A stretch of DNA of 11,234 nucleotides from positions 1 through 11,234 of the forward strand of contig CAYVAR010000033.1 in NCBI GenBank assembly GCA_964449675.1. Reading direction: 5' to 3'. The position numbers and the translations under genes are program-made. Below are positions 1 to 5,131 of the stretch, one piece after another. This DNA is from CAYVAR01 sp964449675 (GTDB lineage Bacteria > Patescibacteriota > Microgenomatia > UBA10105 > UBA927). The notes beneath the pieces were generated by a model. It was given only the letters and a program-made list of their open reading frames with translations. It was not told the DNA's origin and did no database searches. The stretch's first letter is position 1; every line of letters starts with the position of its first letter.

Positions 1-55
1 ATGTTGCAAGTCCACTGTACCGGAGGGATGTAAACGAAACTCTGATACTGTACAT
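1..55. repeat. left arm of 55-bp terminal inverted repeat
   Basis: Bases 1-55 are a perfect reverse complement of 11180-11234, and identity stops at base 56. The arm begins ATGTTGCAAGTCC and contains the heptamer ACTGTAC twice (14-20 and 47-53). It lies just upstream of the RRM gene promoter. The length equals a common de Bruijn assembly k-mer, and both copies sit exactly at the sequence ends. It may therefore mark a contig boundary at a genomic inverted repeat rather than a complete element end. Confidence 0.95.
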
Positions 56-78
56 CTCTTTCGATTATTGCATTAATA

Positions 79-87
79 TGGTATACT
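79..87 (+). promoter_or_regulatory. extended -10 promoter of the RRM gene
   Basis: TGG followed by TATACT (82-87) fits an extended -10 element (TGn plus a 5/6 match to TATAAT). No good -35 is seen, which extended -10 promoters tolerate. Transcription would start near base 94, giving a leader of about 126 nt before the ATG at 220. Confidence 0.5.
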
Positions 88-162
88 CATATCTTGACCT
101 AGGAAAGAAGTGTGGCAGATGGCGGTGCAACAGAGGTTCAATGGAGTTTACTTCCAAAAGGA

Positions 163-213
163 TTTCTCTTTAGGCGTCAGTAGTGTCCCCTTTAAGTCCT
201 AAGGAGAAAGGAG
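163..213 (+). promoter_or_regulatory. anti-Shine-Dalgarno stem in the RRM leader
   Basis: TTTCTCTTTAGG (163-174) pairs with CCTAAGGAGAAA (198-209) over 12 bp with one G-U wobble, closing a 23-nt loop. The 3' arm contains the AAGGAG at 201-206 and the first bases of the better-placed AAAGGAG at 207-213, which is 6 nt before the ATG. The stem could modulate translation, for example with temperature. The pairing is read from sequence; the function is inference. Confidence 0.45.
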
Positions 214-219
214 TCCCAT

Positions 220-486
220 ATGGCTACCAATTTATTTGTAGGCAATCTTCCCTACACCATGGATAGTGACAAGCTTGGACAAATGTTTGCAACAGCCGGC
301 AATGTCACATCCGCAAAAGTTATCTCAGATAAATATTCTGGGAGATCACGAGGATTCGGTTTTGTCGAAATGGCAACCGATGAAGAGACGAAGAAAGCCA
401 TTGAAATGTTCAATGGTAAAGACGTGGAAGGCCGCGCTTTGGTCGTAAATGAAGCTCGACCACGCGAAGAGCGACCGCGACATTAA
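220..486 (+). CDS. single-RRM RNA-binding protein
   Basis: An 88-residue protein consisting of almost nothing but one RNA recognition motif. RNP2 is LFVGNL (residues 5-10) and RNP1 is RGFGFVEM (44-51). The three aromatic positions that stack on RNA bases are F6, F46 and F48. A short basic tail rich in Arg, Pro and Glu follows (about 79-88). Small single-RRM proteins like this are known from cyanobacteria (the Rbp family) and are common in CPR genomes; in cyanobacteria several are cold-induced RNA chaperones. The start is well supported by AAAGGAG 6 nt upstream. The gene appears monocistronic, with its own promoter, a long potentially folding leader and an intrinsic terminator downstream. The exact RNA targets cannot be read from sequence. 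Confidence 0.93.
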   Translation: MATNLFVGNLPYTMDSDKLGQMFATAGNVTSAKVISDKYSGRSRGFGFVEMATDEETKKAIEMFNGKDVEGRALVVNEARPREERPRH

Positions 487-495
487 CTAATATAC

Positions 496-524
496 GTTAA
501 TTCGTTACTTAGTTAATTCGTTAC
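496..524. repeat. 13-bp direct repeat, 16-bp period
   Basis: GTTAATTCGTTAC occurs at 496-508 and again at 512-524, so the period is 16 bp. It lies between the RRM stop codon and the terminator. A related pair with the same period lies after the cupredoxin gene (1735-1763). Confidence 0.85.
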
Positions 525-544
525 ATTGTAAACAATAAACTCAG

Positions 545-577
545 AAACCCTGTTTGGGAAAACGGGGTTTTTGTTTG
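545..577 (+). terminator. intrinsic terminator after the RRM gene
   Basis: AAACCCTGTTT (545-555) pairs with AAACGGGGTTT (560-570) as an 11-bp stem with one wobble and a GGGA loop. It is followed by a T-rich tail, TTGTTTG. Confidence 0.88.
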
Positions 578-603
578 CCTAGTTTAGTTATTTTTGTTAC
601 CAT
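575..603 (+). promoter_or_regulatory. weak promoter candidate for the YkuK-like gene
   Basis: TTGCCT (575-580), a 17-bp spacer and TACCAT (598-603) give two 4/6 matches to sigma70 boxes. Transcription would start only a few bases before the ATG at 613, which has no SD. This fits a leaderless or near-leaderless message, but the boxes are weak. Confidence 0.3.
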
Positions 604-612
604 ACGCTTTGT

Positions 613-1083
613 ATGTTTCAGAGTCCGACCTATGGAGACCTCGAGTTATCTCAAGTCCGCGAAAGAATTCTTGCATTTTTAGCTACAGAGCCTGAGCGTC
701 ACTACCAATTAGTCGTTGGGACAGATTCGCAGCCCCATAACGGCAGTGGGGTGGATTTTGTCACAGCGATCGTCGTCCATAGAATAGGTAGTGGAGGCAT
801 TTATTTCTGGAAACGCATTGTCAATAAAAAGCATTATGTGCTTCGTCAGAGGATGTATGAGGAGGCAGCAATGTCTCTAGCGATGGCCGAAACAGTACTT
901 GCGCTTCTTCATAAAGATGGTATTACTAAATATGATGTTGAGATTCATGTTGATATCGGAAAGTATGGTGATACCCGCGAGATGATAAGTGAAATAGTCG
1001 GGATGATTCGAGGAAGCGGGTACACCGTAAAAGTGAAACCGGACAGTTACGCGGCGAGTAAAGTCGCGGATAGATACACATGA
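613..1083 (+). CDS. YkuK-like RNase H fold protein (DUF458)
   Basis: A 156-residue soluble protein resembling the Bacillus YkuK/DUF458 family, which has an RNase H-like fold. Visible signatures are VVGTDSQ (34-40), whose D38 would be the first acidic metal ligand, IHVDIG (111-116) with D114, and the C-terminal KPDSYAASKVAD (142-153) with D153. These acidic residues are plausible two-metal ligands by analogy with RNase H. Nuclease activity is inferred, and the family's cellular role is not established. The length is slightly below the Bacillus member but both ends look intact. There is no SD before the ATG. The gene ends in TGA and lies in its own short transcription unit between a terminator and a structured intergenic region. 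Confidence 0.82.
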   Translation: MFQSPTYGDLELSQVRERILAFLATEPERHYQLVVGTDSQPHNGSGVDFVTAIVVHRIGSGGIYFWKRIVNKKHYVLRQRMYEEAAMSLAMAETVLALLHKDGITKYDVEIHVDIGKYGDTREMISEIVGMIRGSGYTVKVKPDSYAASKVADRYT

Positions 1084-1093
1084 AAGAATGTAG

Positions 1094-1163
1094 CCCGCCT
1101 GAGCATAGCACTCAGCTTTTCAGTGTTATTCATACACGCTTCGTGCTGCGCTTTATCGGCGGG
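1094..1163 (+). other. potential three-way RNA junction
   Basis: An outer stem CCCGCC (1094-1099) / GGCGGG (1158-1163) encloses two small hairpins, CTGAG (1099-1103) / CTCAG (1111-1115) and CACG / CGTG with a CTT loop (1135-1145). C1099 can belong to only one of its two stems. TTTAAG follows the outer stem. It could be the end of the upstream transcript or part of the cupredoxin leader. The function is unknown. Confidence 0.35.
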
Positions 1164-1168
1164 TTTAA

Positions 1169-1202
1169 GAAACAGTAGCTTCGCAAACTTAGCAACTGTT
1201 TC
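1169..1202 (+). promoter_or_regulatory. hairpin just upstream of the cupredoxin SD
   Basis: GAAACAGT-A-GCT (1169-1180) pairs with AGC-A-ACTGTTTC (1191-1202): 11 pairs with one A/A mismatch and a 10-nt loop. It ends three bases before the SD and has no T-tract, so it is more likely a leader element than a terminator. Confidence 0.5.
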
Positions 1203-1220
1203 TAAAAGGAGGTGAATAGA

Positions 1221-1733
1221 ATGAATAGTAAAATATTAATTGGTTTTGTTGTTTTGGCAGTCGGTGTTGGTGTGGGGTGGTACGTCCTTCAAGGCGGGTA
1301 TGGAAACAAACAGGAGACAACAAACACAGAAGAGGTCGGGAAAGGCATGCCAGTACCAGAGTCACCAGCAGTGACTGAGAAGGTGGTTGAAACTATCAGT
1401 GGCAATGGAGAGGCGATGGACAAAGGTGGTATACCATCAAAAGTTGATAATGCCATGGAGAAAACCACAGTATCGTATGGTGACAGCGGATTTTTACCAA
1501 AAGAAATAACGGTAAAGGTAGGGACAAACGTCAGTTTCCTTAATCAAAGTAGTCGTGGCATGTGGGTTGCATCAGCAGTTCATCCAACGCATCAGCTCCT
1601 TCCTGGCTTTGATGAGCTTACAAGTGTCGCAAGAGGCGGGTTGTATGAGTACACGTTTGTAAAAATTGGGACATGGAAATATCACAATCATGTTAATCCA
1701 AGCGATACGGGAAGCGTAGTCGTGACGGAGTAA
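1221..1733 (+). CDS. membrane-anchored cupredoxin-like protein
   Basis: A 170-residue protein with one N-terminal membrane anchor (about residues 5-23), a polar linker (about 24-82) and a C-terminal cupredoxin-like beta domain (about 83-170) on the outside. The ATG at 1221 is chosen because AAGGAGGT (1206-1213) lies 7 nt upstream; the in-frame GTG at 1212 is part of that SD. The domain keeps the typical FLPKEITVKVG (91-101), a His-rich loop AVHPTH (119-124) and WKYHNHVNPSDTG (152-164). The blue-copper Cys is absent: the usual YCxxH is replaced by YHNH (H155, H157), and no Met axial ligand is visible. The available ligands are therefore histidines (H121, H124, H155, H157). Classic electron transfer is doubtful; copper binding, storage or a structural role remains possible. 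It has its own terminator. Confidence 0.85.
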   Translation: MNSKILIGFVVLAVGVGVGWYVLQGGYGNKQETTNTEEVGKGMPVPESPAVTEKVVETISGNGEAMDKGGIPSKVDNAMEKTTVSYGDSGFLPKEITVKVGTNVSFLNQSSRGMWVASAVHPTHQLLPGFDELTSVARGGLYEYTFVKIGTWKYHNHVNPSDTGSVVVTE

Positions 1734-1734
1734 A

Positions 1735-1763
1735 CGTTACTTCGTTAGTTCGTTACTTCGTAA
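1735..1763. repeat. direct repeat with CGTTACTTCGT core, 16-bp period
   Basis: CGTTACTTCGTTA (1735-1747) and CGTTACTTCGTAA (1751-1763) repeat with a 16-bp period right after the cupredoxin stop codon. They share the TTCGTTA core and the spacing of the repeat at 496-524. Confidence 0.82.
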
Positions 1764-1765
1764 AA

Positions 1766-1800
1766 AGAAAAGCTCTCGAGCAATCCGTGAGCTTTTCTGT
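1766..1800 (+). terminator. intrinsic terminator after the cupredoxin gene
   Basis: AGAAAAGCTC (1766-1775) pairs perfectly with GAGCTTTTCT (1789-1798) around a 13-nt loop. The T-rich 3' arm runs into CTGTT. The A-rich 5' arm means it could also work in the other direction. Confidence 0.8.
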
Positions 1801-1848
1801 TAGATGGACTCTTCTTATTGAGATTACTCCTTTGCTAGTTATGTACGA

Positions 1849-1854
1849 TATACT
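1849..1854 (+). promoter_or_regulatory. -10 box of a leaderless promoter
   Basis: TATACT ends 6 nt before the ATG at 1861, so transcription is expected to start at or next to the A of the start codon. No convincing -35 or SD is present. Confidence 0.5.
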
Positions 1855-1860
1855 TATACA

Positions 1861-3354
1861 ATGATTACGTATAAAAAACCGTACTGGATTATTACACTTC
1901 TGATTCTTGTCATCGGTGCGTGGTTTGTGCAATATAGTGTGCCATCAATTATTGGTGCTGATGGGTTTTTGCATGGCCGGATGTCCCTTCTTATAGCCCA
2001 ACATGGATTTCTTAAAACATTTCCACAAGCGTATTTTTCATGGTTCCGTGATCGTTTTAGCGATAAAGATTTCCTGTACCATCTCTACCTTATTCCGTTT
2101 ACGACGACGCTGGGGGTTATCGGAGGAACAAAATTTGGAGCGTTTGTGGGAACGAGTTTGCTTTTTGCAACGGTTCTCATACTTATAAAGAAAAATACAC
2201 AGGGATTAGGGACATGGATATCGCTTGTACTTTTATTTTCAAGTCAGTTTCTTCGCGACAGTGCTGAAGCACGGCCTTTTGTCTTTGCGATGATGTTGAC
2301 CCTTATAGGCATCCATGCAGTCAGTATTAAAAATATAAAGTTGATGTTTGTCATAAGTCTTCTGTTTGGCATGACCCATTTGTCCGCATGGCTTCTAGTT
2401 ATTTTTACAATAGGAATGCATGTAATTGACTGGATGACAACGGGCAAAGGATCAAAGCGACTTGTTGGCGCAAGCGCAGCAGGATATGGTTTGAGTTTTT
2501 GGCTTCATCCGAATTTTCCCAATAACATTTTCTATACATATCTCAATGGCATCCTTGTCCCATGGTATGCAGCAAAGACCGGAGTCCTCGAGCTCGGCGC
2601 GGAATTTTTCCCGCTCTATACGCATGAAGTGATCCGGTTTTTTCCGGTACTTATAGGCGCACTTACGATCGTTGTTATTTGCCTGTTTTTGCGCCCGATC
2701 AAGCTACGACGCGAAATAGTTGTCTGGGGACTCGCCACAATACTTTTCGGACTGCTTGCACTTGTGTCGCGTAGAAACATGACGCACCTGTACCCGGTGT
2801 TTGTGGTTTGGCTTGGTATAACAATTGGAGACTGGTTTGGGGCCATAACGAGCGAGAAAAAAGAAATGCGTTTACGTATCCTATCTCTCGCAATTCCAGT
2901 AGTCTTTATATTCCTCACGTATAGTTTCTGGCAAACAAACACGTATTTGAAACAGTCTTTACTATTTGATCGAGTGTATGGGCAACATTTTACGCATATG
3001 GCAGCAGTGCTTACCCAAAATGCACCAAAAGGATCTCGCGTCTTTCATACAAATTGGTCAGACTCACAATATCTTATTGGTCTTGCACCGGATTTTCAGT
3101 ATATAGTTACCCTTGATCCTATATATATGTACAACTTTAACCCAGTTCTTTATCAGCAGTACCGCGTGACGAGTTTTGCCGGAAGTAGCGACCCCTATAA
3201 AACACTTATCGAAACATTTGGTACGCGCTACGGGTATGCAGGGAAAAATTATTTCGGTAACTTTATAGGTCAAGTTCGTAGTGACAAACGCTTTACGATT
3301 TTAGGCGAGGATGAGTTAGGAATCGTTTTTGCGCTTAGCAATCGCCCAGAATAA
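1861..3354 (+). CDS. GT-C-like polytopic membrane protein
   Basis: A 497-residue integral membrane protein with roughly ten hydrophobic helices (first about 9-26, last about 339-355) and a C-terminal extracytoplasmic domain (about 375-497). The first loop has GADGFLHGRM (32-41); D34, H38 and R40 resemble the D-x-x-x-H-x-R loop of GT-C (STT3/PMT-like) glycosyltransferases, where the acid is catalytic. RDSAEARPF (132-140) matches the E-x-RP motif seen in lipid-linked mannosyltransferase families. The distal domain contains HTNWSD (396-401) and TLDP (417-420). A GT-C enzyme moving a sugar from a polyprenyl carrier to a surface acceptor is the best guess, but donor and acceptor cannot be read. 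No glycan genes adjoin it. It has no SD and looks leaderless. Confidence 0.7.
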   Translation: MITYKKPYWIITLLILVIGAWFVQYSVPSIIGADGFLHGRMSLLIAQHGFLKTFPQAYFSWFRDRFSDKDFLYHLYLIPFTTTLGVIGGTKFGAFVGTSLLFATVLILIKKNTQGLGTWISLVLLFSSQFLRDSAEARPFVFAMMLTLIGIHAVSIKNIKLMFVISLLFGMTHLSAWLLVIFTIGMHVIDWMTTGKGSKRLVGASAAGYGLSFWLHPNFPNNIFYTYLNGILVPWYAAKTGVLELGAEFFPLYTHEVIRFFPVLIGALTIVVICLFLRPIKLRREIVVWGLATILFGLLALVSRRNMTHLYPVFVVWLGITIGDWFGAITSEKKEMRLRILSLAIPVVFIFLTYSFWQTNTYLKQSLLFDRVYGQHFTHMAAVLTQNAPKGSRVFHTNWSDSQYLIGLAPDFQYIVTLDPIYMYNFNPVLYQQYRVTSFAGSSDPYKTLIETFGTRYGYAGKNYFGNFIGQVRSDKRFTILGEDELGIVFALSNRPE

Positions 3355-3391
3355 TCATATGTATAACATGGAATGGAGGAGAATGGAGTCG

Positions 3392-3421
3392 TTGACGAAA
3401 AGTACTTTAATAATATATATT
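3392..3421 (+). promoter_or_regulatory. promoter of the TrpR-like gene
   Basis: TTGACG (3392-3397), an 18-bp spacer and TATATT (3416-3421) are each 5/6 matches to sigma70 boxes. The -10 lies in the centre of the palindrome at 3403-3430, so a protein bound there would block transcription. Confidence 0.65.
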
Positions 3422-3430
3422 ATTAAAGTA
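3403..3430. promoter_or_regulatory. perfect 28-bp palindrome, probable operator
   Basis: The 14-base arm TACTTTAATAATAT is followed by its exact reverse complement. It overlaps the -10 of the regulator gene, the usual place for an autorepressor site. Twenty-one bases recur identically at 3944-3964, after the gene. Binding by the TrpR-like product is inference. Confidence 0.65.
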
Positions 3431-3471
3431 TTGAGCATATATTGAATTTAATCTGAATAGGGAAGAAGAAT

Positions 3472-3915
3472 ATGTCGCAGGTATCAAAGTACCCTTTAAG
3501 CAAAGTAGTTGAAGAAGAATGTTTCGATTTACTGTATCAAACGTTTCATGATCTAAGGGGTAAGCAGGGGATAAAAGAATTCCTGGATGATTTTTTATCG
3601 CCGATAGAGCAAATAATGCTTGCTAAGCGGCTGGGGATCGCGGTACTTCTAGGGAAAGGCTATGACTATGTGTCTATCCGCAAAGTGCTTCGAGTGTCAC
3701 CTCCAACGATTGCAACCGTTGCGATCCAACTTAAGTACTCAGGCATGGGATACAAGCGTATGGTGGAGAAGATCCTAAGAGCCGAAAAGATAGATGCGTT
3801 TTGGCAGAACGTAGATGACGTACTTGCCGATATTTTGCCACCGAAGGGTAGAGATTGGTCGTATTGGCGCAAGGAGCGCTGGCAGCGGAAGATGAAGAAC
3901 AAAAAAGCCCTCTAA
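3472..3915 (+). CDS. TrpR/YerC-like helix-turn-helix regulator
   Basis: A 147-residue protein of the Trp repressor superfamily, closer to the YerC/YecD type than to TrpR itself. An N-terminal helical part (about 10-42) precedes SPIEQIMLAKRLGIAVLL (43-60) and the helix-turn-helix region (about 65-90: DYVSIRKVLRVSPPTIATV...). In this family the second helix of that region inserts into the DNA major groove. A basic tail (about 125-147) follows. It is expected to act as a cytoplasmic transcription regulator; whether it needs a ligand is unknown, and tryptophan should not be assumed. The ATG is preceded by a moderate purine-rich SD (GGGAAGAAG). Palindromes before and after the gene suggest autoregulation and control of the downstream membrane-protein operon. 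Confidence 0.85.
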   Translation: MSQVSKYPLSKVVEEECFDLLYQTFHDLRGKQGIKEFLDDFLSPIEQIMLAKRLGIAVLLGKGYDYVSIRKVLRVSPPTIATVAIQLKYSGMGYKRMVEKILRAEKIDAFWQNVDDVLADILPPKGRDWSYWRKERWQRKMKNKKAL

Positions 3916-3943
3916 TGCCATTATAGATGTTTTTACTGGAAAA

Positions 3944-3971
3944 TACTTTAATAATATATATTATCATAGTA
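3944..3971. promoter_or_regulatory. second copy of the palindrome, downstream of the regulator
   Basis: This copy has the same 28-bp design as 3403-3430 and shares its first 21 bases, but two base pairs of the dyad are broken in the right arm (ending ATCATAGTA). It lies 28 bases after the regulator stop codon and 43 bases before the consensus promoter at 4015. It could let the same protein reach the membrane operon. Confidence 0.6.
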
Positions 3972-4014
3972 TTTCGTGCAGAAAGTTTTTTCCATCCATA
4001 CCTTCATAGTTAAT

Positions 4015-4042
4015 TTGACATTGGTATTACGAGAGCTATAAT
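4015..4042 (+). promoter_or_regulatory. sigma70 promoter with fully consensus boxes
   Basis: TTGACA (4015-4020), a 16-bp spacer and TATAAT (4037-4042) match both consensus boxes exactly. The start would be near 4049. No ORF begins for about 250 bases, so it drives either a long leader for the gene at 4301 or a small RNA. Confidence 0.85.
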
Positions 4043-4048
4043 CTGACT

Positions 4049-4300
4049 GCGAACTTCTTAAGCGAGAGTATTCTAACGCGCTCAAAGCTTGACTCATTCG
4101 CAACGCTCTTTGACCCAGCCATGCATTTACCATTCGCCTTAGGAGGTTTCTCCTGCGGCTCTTGGAGCATATCGGCGGGTCTGCGGCGCTAAAAAGCACC
4201 TTGACATATGCAGTTGTGAAACCCTCCTCCTATTGACTGGCCTCAGATGCACAGCAATTTGTGTGCAGCTATCGGCCAGTCAACTACAGGAGGAAACAAA
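4049..4300 (+). other. long structured leader or noncoding RNA
   Basis: This stretch between the consensus promoter and the ATG at 4301 has no supported gene. Visible pairings are TGCGAA (4048-4053) / TTCGCA (4097-4102); TCAAAG / CTTTGA (4082-4113); GACCC (4112-4116) / GGGTC (4177-4181), which shares bases with the preceding stem; AGGAG-GTTT-CTCCT (4141-4154); a GGCGCT / AGCACC hairpin with one mismatch (4185-4200); and the large SD-masking stem at 4226-4293. Some of these exclude each other, as switching leaders do. No known riboswitch or RNA family was recognised. Confidence 0.5.
4226..4293 (+). promoter_or_regulatory. SD-sequestering stem-loop
   Basis: TTGACTGGCC (4233-4242) pairs perfectly with GGCCAGTCAA (4274-4283). 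Below it, CCTCCT (4226-4231) pairs with the SD AGGAGG (4288-4293). Inside, TGCACA (4248-4253) pairs with TGTGCA (4262-4267). The full SD of the gene at 4301 is therefore buried in a strong helix. This predicts translational control by a ligand, a protein, temperature or an alternative fold. Confidence 0.72.
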
Positions 4301-4519
4301 ATGGACTGCCTTGGTCTACTCGCCTTGCTTGCGGTCATATGCGTGATCGCGGCATTTTGGAAGGATGTAATGGCTCTGCTTACGTTAGCAACCATAGTTG
4401 GGGTTCTTGTGGGAATCGGGAAATTGGTTTGGTCAGAAGCGAAGGAGCAGATGGGATTTGATTGGTATACTGATGGGTATACGCGAAAGCGAAGGATACC
4501 ATGGTTTATCATCGGCTAG
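4301..4519 (+). CDS. small membrane protein, probably 5' part of a broken gene
   Basis: A 72-residue product beginning MDCLGLLALL. Two hydrophobic helices are present (about 4-20 and 23-43), followed by a charged stretch, then PWFIIG just before TAG (4517-4519). The ATG at 4301 is chosen because AGGAGG lies 7 nt upstream; an ORF start at 4247 lies inside the regulatory stem and lacks an SD. The same frame stays open for 60 more codons after the TAG, and the hydrophobic run PWFIIG joins VIFIVADFALLLA across it. The stop thus seems to cut a third membrane helix. With the extension the protein would be 133 residues plus the stop position, matching its neighbour at 4731. The function is not recognised. 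Confidence 0.65.
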   Translation: MDCLGLLALLAVICVIAAFWKDVMALLTLATIVGVLVGIGKLVWSEAKEQMGFDWYTDGYTRKRRIPWFIIG

Positions 4520-4702
4520 GTCATCTTCATTGTGGCTGACTTTGCGCTACTACTGGCGCGAATGCAGTCAGACCAATGGGCCTATTATGGAAGAGAATTG
4601 ATGATCGACCAAATTGTGACCCTTTCCTTTCTCGGAGCCCTCTTCGGATATCCAGTTTTTCTACTTCAAAAACGAGCAGTATTTTGGATCAAGAATCGAT
4701 AG
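4520..4702 (+). pseudogene. in-frame continuation beyond the TAG (broken 3' part)
   Basis: Sixty codons in the same frame as the gene at 4301 end at TAG 4700-4702. The translation looks like real membrane protein: VIFIVADFALLLARM, a polar loop SDQWAYYGRE, then the helix IVTLSFLGALFGYPVFLL and a basic end WIKNR. Internal ATGs at 4562 and 4601 exist but neither has a strong SD, so independent translation is uncertain. Possibilities are a nonsense mutation, stop-codon readthrough, or a sequencing or strain variant. TAG is a normal stop elsewhere here (end of the antitoxin gene), so global recoding is unlikely. Confidence 0.6.
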
Positions 4703-4730
4703 ACTCAGACATAGAGAAGGAGAGTGTAAA

Positions 4731-5114
4731 ATGGAAGGCTGTTTGGGGTTGATTTTCCTCGTGTTTGTCTGTTGTCTGCTGCTGTTTGCACTGGATTTTG
4801 CGTCGAAACACGTGAATGACATACTGGTGTGGCTTATCGTTTGGCCACTAGCAACGGGTATTTCCTATGGCATGGTGGGACCGGTGAATAAATGGTGGAA
4901 GGAAAATCCTCAGTCACGTCCGATTCTCGTGTTCGTAGGCGGGGTGTTCGCTCTTTCCGTCCTCTGGTTGTTATTTGTGGGGGTGGACAACTGGTGGAAT
5001 ACCACGCTGAACACCGTCTTTACGGGGACAGCTTTGGTTGTTGGTGGTCTAGCGACGATAGCTTCGGCAGTCTTTTTGTTGAAGTACTGGATCACCAACC
5101 GAGAGTTGCCGTAA
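4731..5114 (+). CDS. small four-helix membrane protein, likely paralogue of its neighbour
   Basis: A 127-residue hydrophobic protein with about four membrane helices (about 4-22, 30-48, 64-85 and 92-117) and a short polar C-terminus, TNRELP. AAGGAG (4717-4722) is 8 nt before the ATG, and the gene starts 28 bases after the broken gene, so they form one operon. Both proteins begin with M-x(1-2)-CLGL, have a polar loop before the third helix, a DNWW / DQW-type loop after it, and end with VFLL followed by a Trp-Ile basic segment. Tandem duplication is likely but the similarity is weak by eye. No family or catalytic motif is recognised. It may be regulated through the upstream structured leader. 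Confidence 0.78.
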   Translation: MEGCLGLIFLVFVCCLLLFALDFASKHVNDILVWLIVWPLATGISYGMVGPVNKWWKENPQSRPILVFVGGVFALSVLWLLFVGVDNWWNTTLNTVFTGTALVVGGLATIASAVFLLKYWITNRELP

Positions 5115-5131
5115 ACTCAACAACTGCATAC

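Noticed and set aside
1212..1220. GTG start of the cupredoxin gene, three codons upstream
   Set aside because: The GTG is part of the AAGGAGGTG Shine-Dalgarno sequence; the ATG at 1221 has ideal spacing.
3403..3430. Palindrome as an intrinsic terminator of the GT-C-like gene
   Set aside because: It is entirely AT-rich apart from one C and one G, has no T-tract after it, and overlaps a good promoter.
3948..4199. 83-codon - strand ORF across the consensus promoter and leader
   Set aside because: The composition is Arg/Ser-rich with no recognisable motif, and there is no SD or promoter; it is antisense to the structured leader.
4247..4300. Upstream ATG as start of the small membrane protein
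   Set aside because: It lies inside the SD-masking stem-loop, has no SD, and the extra residues are not hydrophobic like the rest; the ATG at 4301 has AGGAGG 7 nt before it.
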